DNA of 47,593 bases from CAZXFA01 sp964640085 (GTDB lineage: Bacteria; Actinomycetota; UBA4738; HRBIN12), in assembly GCA_964640085.1 (NCBI GenBank), contig CAZXFA010000020.1:1-47593 (forward strand), given 5' to 3'. The notes under the pieces were generated by a model. The model ran no database searches. It saw nothing but the letters and a program-made list of their open reading frames with translations, and was not told where the DNA came from. Made by a program: the position numbers and the translations under genes. Below are positions 39,569-46,101 of this stretch, piece by piece (within the stretch, counting starts at the first letter, position 1; the number at the start of each line of letters is the position of its first letter).

Positions 39569-41007
39569 CCGTCCCCACCGGGCTCGACCCCGTCGTCGCG
39601 GTCCTCATCGGCCTCGAACGCGTCCCCGAACCGCCGCCGGGCGAGCGCGGCGGGCACGAACGCCACCACGGACACCGCGAGCGCCGCCAGGGCTGCCCGC
39701 GCCAGCGCCGCGCCGGCATCGAACTCGGTCGGCGACGGGAGGTCGAGCAGGGCTCCCTCCGGATCGTGCTCGAACGCGATCAGCCCGGCCTCGCGACCCC
39801 CCTTCACCGCGATCACCGCGTCGGGCGACAACGCGATCGTGCCGATCAGGCCCGGCGCGGCCTCGCTCTCCCACAGGAGCCTGCCGGTCTCCATCCCCAC
39901 CGCCACCAGTCGACCGTCGTTCAGGCCGAGGAGCACCACATCGCCCGAACGGACGGGAGAGCTCCGAAGGACCAGGTCGTTGAACTGGTACCCCCACCGT
40001 CGGTCGCCGGCGCCGGCATCCAGCCGATACAGCCCGCCCCCGACGTCTGCGAGGAGGATCTGCCCTCCCGCGGCCGCGGGTGCCGAGGCGGGCGAGAACA
40101 GCGAGAGCCCCAGGGACGCCCATCGCTCCTCGCCGTCGGCCGCGTCGAGCATCCGGACCAGACGGTCGGCGGTCCCCACCACCACCCCGCCCTCCAGCGC
40201 GGCCGGCCCGGAGATGGTGGTCGATCCGACCTGGGGGGCGACGCGCCATGCGCGCTCCCCGTCTGATGCCGTGAGCGCCGTGATCTGGACGTTCCTCTCG
40301 TCGGCGTGGCGGGAGATGACGTAGACGAGCCCATCGGCCACCGCGATCGGCAGGTCGGCGCGCCCACCGACCTCCGCGGTCCACCGCTCGACGCCGTCCT
40401 CGATCGCCACGGCGTGCACGATGCCGGCCTGGTCCCCCACGTACGCGACCCCCGCCTGGATCGTGACCCCGCTGCGGGAGGTGGCGCCGAGCGGGAGACG
40501 CCAGCGCTCGCTCCGATCCTCCAGACCCAGGGCGACCAGGTCGCTCGCCGCTTCCCCCTCGCGGTCTGCCCCCTCCTGCGGGGTGGGAGACGGCGACGCG
40601 CCCGCGTCGCCCTCGCTCGGCGGGCCCTCGAGGTAGAGCAGGATAGGGGCGCCGCCTACTTCGTCCAGCGCGGGGAGGGACAGCGGTCCGCCGTCACGGG
40701 ATACCTCCCACGAGATCCGACCGGACGCCACCTCGACCCCGTAGACGGCCCCCCTGCCGACCGCGATCGCCACGTCGTCGACGATCACCGCGCCGGTCAG
40801 CGACGTCCCATCCGGCGCCGGGAACGTCCAGCGAATCCGGTAGGGGGGCTCGGGCCCGTCCTCGAGCACCCCGGGATGCCCCGGACCCCCCTGGAACTGC
40901 GACCAGGGAGCCGTCACCTGCGCGATCGCTCCCGACACCCACAGCAGGGTCACGGCCAAGGCCGCGACCCAGACTGCGGTGAGCGTGCGGGACGATCTCG
41001 GTGACAG
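39565..41007 (-). CDS. Secreted PQQ-like beta-propeller with C-terminal membrane anchor, apparent CTG start
   Basis: A 480-residue protein. The N-terminus (M)SPRSSRTLTAVWVAALAV and following AIA-Q form a textbook signal peptide if translation starts at the CTG at 41007, which has GGAAGG five bases upstream. No ATG/GTG/TTG suits: the ATG at 41196 adds residues shared only with antisense of the M23 gene. The mature part begins PWSQFQGGPGHPGV and has repeated blades such as VYGVEVASGRISWEV, VYVGDQAGIVHAVAIEDGVERW, LVRMLDAADGEERW, LYRLDAGAGDRRW and LVAVGMETGRLLWES, each with the PQQ-type Gly-x-Val-x-Ala...Gly-x-x-x-W pattern. A hydrophobic segment near the C-terminus (ALAALAVSVVAFVPAAL) precedes a basic/acidic tail, likely the membrane anchor. 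Coupled to the next membrane gene by ATGA. Confidence 0.85.
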   Translation of the reverse strand: MSPRSSRTLTAVWVAALAVTLLWVSGAIAQVTAPWSQFQGGPGHPGVLEDGPEPPYRIRWTFPAPDGTSLTGAVIVDDVAIAVGRGAVYGVEVASGRISWEVSRDGGPLSLPALDEVGGAPILLYLEGPPSEGDAGASPSPTPQEGADREGEAASDLVALGLEDRSERWRLPLGATSRSGVTIQAGVAYVGDQAGIVHAVAIEDGVERWTAEVGGRADLPIAVADGLVYVISRHADERNVQITALTASDGERAWRVAPQVGSTTISGPAALEGGVVVGTADRLVRMLDAADGEERWASLGLSLFSPASAPAAAGGQILLADVGGGLYRLDAGAGDRRWGYQFNDLVLRSSPVRSGDVVLLGLNDGRLVAVGMETGRLLWESEAAPGLIGTIALSPDAVIAVKGGREAGLIAFEHDPEGALLDLPSPTEFDAGAALARAALAALAVSVVAFVPAALARRRFGDAFEADEDRDDGVEPGGDG

Positions 41008-41036
41008 GTGGACCTTCCCCGGTTCGGAGCCCGCAC

Positions 41037-41042
41037 ATCCTA
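41037..41042 (-). promoter_or_regulatory. Candidate -10 box of the propeller gene
   Basis: TAGGAT fits TANNNT and lies 29 bases before the CTG start, leaving room for a short leader with the GGAAGG ribosome site. No -35 is recognisable. Confidence 0.3.
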
Positions 41043-41068
41043 CTCGCCGCGGGGCTCGCGACGTCGGC

Positions 41069-41611
41069 TCAGGCGGCCAGTGGCGCCAACCGCACGAAGC
41101 TCGATACGGAGATCGGCCCGAGGAACCCCAGGGGGTCGACGTAGGCTTCGTCCAGGCGAACGCCCAGATGGAGGTGCGGGACGGTCGAACCGGCATGCCC
41201 CGGCCCGGTGGAACGGATCGGCGAGCCCCGGGGCACCACGTCCCCCTTCCGGATCGAGATCGCCGAGAGCCACGAGTACGTGCTCGAGAGCCCGCCTCCG
41301 TGGTCGAGGGTCACGAACAGTGAGCCGCCGACCGGGCCGGCGAAGGAGACGACACCGGCCTCGGGGGCGAGCACGGGGGTCCCGATCGGCACGGCGATGT
41401 CGATCCCACGATGCCCCGACCCGTAAGGGGTCTCCGGCGGGTCGAAGGTGCGGATGACCGGGCCGACCACGGGCCATCGCCATCCGCCGACCGCCGCGGT
41501 CGCCCCGGTCGCCGCCACCCCACCGGGCGCGGTGAGCCCACCGGGCGCGGTGAGCCCGCCGGGCGCGGTCCAGAGGCCGACGATGAGGGGGAGGATCGCG
41601 AGCAACGTCAC
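41069..41611 (-). CDS. Secreted M23 (LytM) family peptidase
   Basis: A 180-residue cell-wall peptidase that should cut peptide cross-links. A short hydrophobic N-terminus (TLLAILPLIVGLW) serves as signal peptide, followed by a 6-residue repeat linker APGGLT (2.5 copies). The LytM domain (about 50-165) keeps the zinc ligands in GHRGIDIAVPIGTPV (His67, Asp71) and the HxH motif VPHLHLGV (His146, His148), so it is likely active. The GTG at 41611 follows AGGAGGA. It lies between the sigma factor gene and the propeller gene, and M23 next to rpsB is common in Actinomycetota. A CRP-like site and a stem-loop are upstream. Confidence 0.9.
   Translation of the reverse strand: MTLLAILPLIVGLWTAPGGLTAPGGLTAPGGVAATGATAAVGGWRWPVVGPVIRTFDPPETPYGSGHRGIDIAVPIGTPVLAPEAGVVSFAGPVGGSLFVTLDHGGGLSSTYSWLSAISIRKGDVVPRGSPIRSTGPGHAGSTVPHLHLGVRLDEAYVDPLGFLGPISVSSFVRLAPLAA
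41521..41569. repeat. 18-base tandem repeat in the M23 gene
   Basis: Two exact 18-base units (41521-41538, 41539-41556) and a partial third with one change. They encode APGGLT-APGGLT-APGGV, a flexible linker behind the signal peptide. Confidence 0.85.
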
Positions 41612-41632
41612 GGCTCCTCCTGGGGATCGGGT

Positions 41633-41662
41633 CCGACGAGGCTAGCGTGCCCCCCTCGTCGG
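41633..41662 (-). terminator. Stem-loop between the sigma factor gene and the M23 gene
   Basis: Perfect nine-base arms CCGACGAGG/CCTCGTCGG with a 12-base loop, in the 95-base gap after the sigma gene stop. No T-tract follows, so it may be a Rho-type or partial terminator, or a protein site. Confidence 0.4.
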
Positions 41663-41665
41663 CGC

Positions 41666-41681
41666 AGTGATCCCAGTCACA
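41666..41681. promoter_or_regulatory. CRP/GlxR-like palindromic site
   Basis: AGTGATCCCAGTCACA matches TGTGA-N6-TCACA at nine of ten positions. It lies about 55 bases upstream of the M23 start, a plausible place for an activator or repressor of the cell-wall peptidase. No CRP-family gene is in the window. Confidence 0.35.
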
Positions 41682-41706
41682 CCGTGGTCGGAGGCGATCG
41701 GTGAGG

Positions 41707-42600
41707 TCACTCAACCTCCTGGAACTGATTCCGGAGCTGGCCCACGGCCTTCGTGTGGATCTGGCAGACGCGGGACTCCGTCACCCCGAGGACCTCCCCG
41801 ATCTCCGCCAGCGTGAGCCCCTCGAAGTAGTACAGCGTGACGACGATCTTCTCCCGCTCGGACAAGGAGTTGATCGCGGCGGCGAGGAGCCCCCGCGTCT
41901 CCTGGCCTTCGAGACCGGTCGTTGGATCGGTGCTCCGATCGGCCAGCGTGTCCAGGAGCGAGATCTGCTCGCCTCGGTCCGACCCGACCGACAGCAGCTC
42001 GTCCAGCGCGAGCACCGACACGAACGATATCTGGCTGATCACGTCGTGGAGCTCGGGCAGCGACACGCCCAGTCGCTCGGCCACCTCGAGCTCGGTCGGT
42101 GCGCGCTTCAGCATCGACTCCAGATCCGCGTACGCCTTCTCGATCTCGCGCGCCTTGAAGCGGACCGATCGGGGAACCCAGTCCATCGCGCGAAGCTCGT
42201 CGATGATCGCGCCCTTGATCCGCGGGATCGCGTAGGTCTCGAACTTGTTCCCGCGGGCCGGCTCGAACTTCTCGATCGCGTCGATCAGGCCGAACATCCC
42301 GTACGAGACCAGATCCGAGTGCTCGACGCTAGCCGGCAGACCGGTGGCCACGCGGCTCGCCACGTACTTCACCAACGGGGCGTAGTGGAGGATGAGGCGT
42401 TCGCGGGCGGTCGGGGCCCCCGTCTCCTTGAATTCGTCCCAGATCGTGGTGACCTCGTCGCGCTCGGACTCGACGATGGCGGCTGGAGCCCGCGAGGAGC
42501 TCTCGTGCGGGCGCCTGGCCTTGGCGGTGGAGCGCCTGGCGGCGGCCTTGCCGCGCTTGGAAGAGGCGCCGGTCTCCGACGGTCTCGGGGCCTTCGCCAT
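41707..42600 (-). CDS. WhiG/FliA-type RNA polymerase sigma factor
   Basis: A 297-residue sigma-70 family factor of the FliA/WhiG/SigF class. An unusual basic, Ala/Ser/Lys-rich N-terminal tail of about 45 residues precedes region 1.2/2 (LILHYAPLVKYVASRVATGLP, DLVSYGMFGLIDAIEKFEPARGNKFETYAIPRIKGAIIDELR). Region 3 is next (FVSVLALDEL), and region 4 has LSEREKIVVTLYYFEGLTLAEIGEVLGVTESRVCQIHTKAV with the helix-turn-helix. The ATG at 42600 overlaps the xerC stop (TGATG). In Streptomyces WhiG drives sporulation genes, while in flagellates FliA serves flagella. No flagellar gene is here, so a developmental or envelope regulon is guessed. The target -10 GCCGATAA was not found near by. Confidence 0.9.
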   Translation of the reverse strand: MAKAPRPSETGASSKRGKAAARRSTAKARRPHESSSRAPAAIVESERDEVTTIWDEFKETGAPTARERLILHYAPLVKYVASRVATGLPASVEHSDLVSYGMFGLIDAIEKFEPARGNKFETYAIPRIKGAIIDELRAMDWVPRSVRFKAREIEKAYADLESMLKRAPTELEVAERLGVSLPELHDVISQISFVSVLALDELLSVGSDRGEQISLLDTLADRSTDPTTGLEGQETRGLLAAAINSLSEREKIVVTLYYFEGLTLAEIGEVLGVTESRVCQIHTKAVGQLRNQFQEVE

Positions 42601-43529
42601 CAGGCCCTCGGGTGGCTCCGCCGGTACGCGTCGAACAGCCGGGAGCGGCTCACGTGCGTGTACCGCTGCGTGGTAGCCACGCTCGCGTGTCCGAGGAGCT
42701 CCTGTACCGCTCTGATGTCGGCACCCCCCTCCAACAGGTGTGTGGCGAACGAGTGCCGGAGCGTGTGTGGGGTGACCCGCCGCCCCGACGACGTGCGTCC
42801 GTATCGTCCCACAAGGCGGTGGATGTCGCGCACGCCAAGGGGGCCGCCTCGACGGTTGAGGAACACCCACCGATCCGACGCCGCTCCGGCGAGCGCCGGT
42901 CGTCCCCGCTCGAGCCACCGGGCGAGCGCGTCCACCGCGGGGTCGGACAGGGGCAATTCGCGCTCTTTGGAGCCTTTGCCGACCACCAGGACCCGTCCTC
43001 GCTCCACGTCGAGGCGCTCCAGGGTCAGACCGGCAGCCTCGCTGACGCGCAGACCCGAGCCGTACAGGAGCTCGAGCACGGCACGGTCCCGCAGGGCGAC
43101 GGCCCGCCCGCGCACGTCCGACCCTATGGGGATCGGCGCCTCCACGATCGCGGCGGCCTCAGCCGGACGGAGCACGTTCGGCAGGCGCGAGCGCACCTTC
43201 GGCCGCCCGAGCATCGCCGAGGGATCGCCGTCGACCGCTCCTCGGCTCGCGGCCCAGCGGTAGAAGGTGTGGATCGAACCCACCCGACGGGCGATCGAGG
43301 CGCGGGCGTACCCGAGGGTCGTGAGCTGGGCCAGGAACCGGCGGAGATCGTGCAGCTCGGCCCGACGGAGCGTCCGACGTCCCCGCGCGAGGAAGGTCGC
43401 CAGCTGCACCAGATCGCGTCGATAGGCCTCCACCGTGGAGCGGGCCAGGTGTCGTTCGTGCGCCAGATGGTCGACGAACCCCTCGACCAGGGCGAGGTCC
43501 GACGGGCGGAGGGCGTGGAGGTCAGGCAT
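42600..43529 (-). CDS. xerC: Tyrosine recombinase XerC
   Basis: Site-specific recombinase that resolves chromosome dimers at dif sites. The 309 residues have the N-terminal SAM-like domain (VEGFVDHLAHERHLARSTVEAYRRDL) and a catalytic domain with all active residues: Arg161 (GSGLRVSEAAGL), Lys185 (VGKGSKER), His255/Arg258 (TPHTLRHSFATHLLEGG), His281 (LLGHASVATTQRY) and nucleophile Tyr290. The ATG at 43529 has AAGGGGG before it; an enormous upstream frame is antisense of the plus-strand neighbour. In Actinomycetota xerC often lies between dprA and the whiG-like sigma gene, as here. Confidence 0.95.
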   Translation of the reverse strand: MPDLHALRPSDLALVEGFVDHLAHERHLARSTVEAYRRDLVQLATFLARGRRTLRRAELHDLRRFLAQLTTLGYARASIARRVGSIHTFYRWAASRGAVDGDPSAMLGRPKVRSRLPNVLRPAEAAAIVEAPIPIGSDVRGRAVALRDRAVLELLYGSGLRVSEAAGLTLERLDVERGRVLVVGKGSKERELPLSDPAVDALARWLERGRPALAGAASDRWVFLNRRGGPLGVRDIHRLVGRYGRTSSGRRVTPHTLRHSFATHLLEGGADIRAVQELLGHASVATTQRYTHVSRSRLFDAYRRSHPRA

Positions 43530-43589
43530 CGGAGATCGCCCCCTTCTACCAACCCCGGCGGACCCCTTCAAGCTCCTTGGCGCCACGGG

Positions 43590-43595
43590 TACGAT
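43590..43595 (+). promoter_or_regulatory. Candidate -10 box, leaderless promoter of the MBL-rhodanese gene
   Basis: TACGAT exactly six bases before the ATG at 43602, the same hexamer and spacing as in front of the response regulator. No -35 is recognisable. Confidence 0.45.
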
Positions 43596-43601
43596 GCGCC
43601 G

Positions 43602-44966
43602 ATGGACGTCGACCTGCTCGTCACCCCGGGGCTCGGGGACAACAGCTTCCTGCTCACCTCGGGCGACGAGGCGGCCGCGATCGATCCGCAGCGGGACGTG
43701 GCGCGGCTGCTGGACGCGGCCGTGGCGCGAGGGGCGCGGATCCGGTACGCGATCGAGACCCACGTCCACAACGATTACGTTTCGGGCGCGGCCGAGCTCC
43801 GTGACGCGACGGGCGCCGAGATCGTCGGACCAGCCCGCGCGGGCTACGCATACGCGTTCCGCCCCCTCGACGACGGGGACGAGCTGGGGATCGGGGATAT
43901 TCGGCTCGCGGCGGCTGCCACGCCCGGTCACACGCCGGAGCACACCTCGTACCTGCTGCGACGGAACGGCGACCCGGTAGCGCTGTTCTCGGGCGGGAGC
44001 CTGATCGTGGGGAGCGCAGGTCGGACCGACCTCCTGGGCCCCGAGCGGACCAGAGAGCTGACCCGGGCCCAGTACCGGACGATGCTGCGTCTGCGGGAGC
44101 TCCCCGACGAGGTCTCCCTCCTGCCGACCCACGGGGCGGGCAGCTTCTGTTCGACCGGCCCCCCCGGCGACGACCGAACCTCGTCGCTGGGGCGGGAGCG
44201 GCGCTCGAACCCGGCGCTCGCCGACCTGGACGAGGAGGCGTTCCTCCGTCAGCAGCTGTCTGGCCTGGTCGCCTACCCGGACTACTACGCCCACATGGCG
44301 CCGATCAACCGGGCGGGCCCGCACGTCTACGGCGAGGTCCCGATCCCCCCTCCGCTCTCCCCGGAGCGGGTGGCTCGTCTGCTCGCGACCGGTGCCTGGC
44401 TCGTGGACGTGCGGGACGGGTCCACGTTCGCCGCTGCCCATCTGCCGGCGTCGCTCAACGTCCCACTGGAGGCCTCGTTCGGCTCCTACGTCGGGTGGCT
44501 CGTGCCGTTCGGCTCGCCCATCGTCCTGCTCGTCCCCGACCGCGGCGCCCTCGTCGAGGCCGCCACGCAGCTGTTCCGGATCGGGTACGAAAGCCTCGAG
44601 GGGCACCTCGAGGGCGGCCTCGAGGCCTGGATCGCCGACGGGCGTGGCACGGCCTCGTACCCGACGGTGGAGGTCGACGGCCTCCTCGACGAGCTCGCAC
44701 GGGGGGACGCCGGCGATGTGGTGGACGTCCGGCAGCGCATCGAATGGGACGCCGGGCACCTCGAAGGATCCCGCCACGTCTTCGTCGGCGACCTTCCCGA
44801 TCGGCTCCACGACTTCGACGGCGAGACCCGGAGCACGTTCGTCTGCGCGAGCGGATACCGATCCTCGATGGCCGCGAGCCTGCTCGACCGGGCGGGGGTG
44901 CCCGTGCGCATCGTGGCTCGGGCCGGAGTCCCGAGCGCGTTGAAACGGCTCACACGCTCGGCCTGA
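43602..44966 (+). CDS. Metallo-beta-lactamase fold protein fused to two rhodanese domains
   Basis: A 454-residue fusion like persulfide-handling ETHE1/CstB-type enzymes. The N-terminal MBL domain (about 1-240) has THVHNDYVSGA (His54, His56, Asp58; the usual next His is Tyr59), ATPGHTPEH (His110), and GGSLIVGSAGRTD, where the metal-bridging Asp is replaced by Gly132. PTHGAGSFC carries His177. Two rhodanese domains follow: the first (about 252-350) lacks an active Cys, the second (about 358-450) has STFVCASGYRSS with Cys415. It may therefore pass sulfane sulfur on Cys415. Metal loading of the MBL site is doubtful but this pattern seems common in its subfamily. It is the only plus-strand gene here, inserted between xerC and dprA. 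Confidence 0.88.
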   Translation: MDVDLLVTPGLGDNSFLLTSGDEAAAIDPQRDVARLLDAAVARGARIRYAIETHVHNDYVSGAAELRDATGAEIVGPARAGYAYAFRPLDDGDELGIGDIRLAAAATPGHTPEHTSYLLRRNGDPVALFSGGSLIVGSAGRTDLLGPERTRELTRAQYRTMLRLRELPDEVSLLPTHGAGSFCSTGPPGDDRTSSLGRERRSNPALADLDEEAFLRQQLSGLVAYPDYYAHMAPINRAGPHVYGEVPIPPPLSPERVARLLATGAWLVDVRDGSTFAAAHLPASLNVPLEASFGSYVGWLVPFGSPIVLLVPDRGALVEAATQLFRIGYESLEGHLEGGLEAWIADGRGTASYPTVEVDGLLDELARGDAGDVVDVRQRIEWDAGHLEGSRHVFVGDLPDRLHDFDGETRSTFVCASGYRSSMAASLLDRAGVPVRIVARAGVPSALKRLTRSA

Positions 44967-44970
44967 AAGG

Positions 44971-46101
44971 CTACGTCGGGCCGGTCGACCCGGCCTTGAG
45001 CGTGCACTCGTAGCGTCCGCCGAGGCTGCGCACGAACCCGCGCAGCTCCAGACCCATCAGGATCGCGACGGCCTCGGGGGTCGAGGTGCCGATCGCACCG
45101 GCCACCCGTTCGGGGAGGGTGGGACCTTCGAGGTGTCGGAGAACCTCGCGCTCTCGGGCTGCCAGATCCGCACGCTCGGCCGCCGTCTCGGCCCGGACGG
45201 CGAGCCCGAGATCATGCAGGAGGTCCTCCATGCCTCGGATCATCCGCGCGCCGTCGCGGATCAGCTGGAGGGGGACGCACGCGAGCGGGTTGTTCACCGC
45301 CCCGGGGACCGCGAACACGTCCCGTCCGAACTCCATCGCGTGTTCGGCCGTGATCATCGAACCGCTCTGCTCCGCCCCCTCGACGACCACGGCAGCTCCC
45401 GCCAGCCCGGCGACGATCCGGTTCCGGGCTGGGAACCGCCGGGCCTCCGGGGGGGTGCCAGGGGCGAACTCGCTCACGAGCGCGCCGCTGGCACGGATCC
45501 GATCGAGCAGGGGGCCGCTCGGGTATGGCACGTCGATCCCACACCCCAGCACAGCCAGCGTCCGCCCGCCCGCGTCGAGCGTCCCGGCGTGCGCCGCGGC
45601 GTCGATCCCACGGGCGGCCCCGGAGACGACCGTGACCCCCGCCAGGCCCAGACCCCGGCCGATCTCGCGGGCTGTCTCCCGGCCGAGCGGCGAGCAGCCA
45701 CGAGCGCCCACCACGGCCACGGCACGCGTGGGATCGGGGAGCTCACCGCCCGACACGTAGAGGAGCGCAGGCGGGTCGGGGACGTGTTCGAGCTGAGGTG
45801 GGTACTCCGCGCTCCCCCACGCCACGAGCCTCGCCCCTGCGGCGGTCGCGGCGGCGCGGATGTAGTCCGGGTCCAACGCCCGGGCGGTTCGCCGGTCGCT
45901 CGGACCACCCGCCCTGCCCGCTCGGATCTCCGCCAGCACGGCCGAGGCCGGCCCGACCCGCGCCGCCACCTCCATGAGCTGTGCGGGCGTGATGCCCGGG
46001 AGCCCCGACAGGACCAACAGCGCCTGCAGCTCATCCCGCCCGTCGGCGTACCCGCCCGGCCAGCGGTGTCGCTCCCGCCTGGCCGCCCCTTCAGCCTGCA
46101 C
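44971..46101 (-). CDS. dprA: DNA-processing protein DprA (Smf)
   Basis: Protects incoming single-stranded DNA and loads RecA during natural transformation; also present in non-competent bacteria. The 376 residues have an N-terminal helical region and a Rossmann-like core with VVGARGCSPLGRE, VSGAARGIDAAAHAGTLDAGG, LGCGIDVPYPSG, PARNRIVAGLAGAAVVVEGAEQSGSMITAEHAMEFGRDVFAVPG and a GA-type winged-helix end. The GTG at 46101 overlaps comM by 11 bases. It converges on the MBL-rhodanese gene with four bases between stops. Confidence 0.94.
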   Translation of the reverse strand: MQAEGAARRERHRWPGGYADGRDELQALLVLSGLPGITPAQLMEVAARVGPASAVLAEIRAGRAGGPSDRRTARALDPDYIRAAATAAGARLVAWGSAEYPPQLEHVPDPPALLYVSGGELPDPTRAVAVVGARGCSPLGRETAREIGRGLGLAGVTVVSGAARGIDAAAHAGTLDAGGRTLAVLGCGIDVPYPSGPLLDRIRASGALVSEFAPGTPPEARRFPARNRIVAGLAGAAVVVEGAEQSGSMITAEHAMEFGRDVFAVPGAVNNPLACVPLQLIRDGARMIRGMEDLLHDLGLAVRAETAAERADLAAREREVLRHLEGPTLPERVAGAIGTSTPEAVAILMGLELRGFVRSLGGRYECTLKAGSTGPT

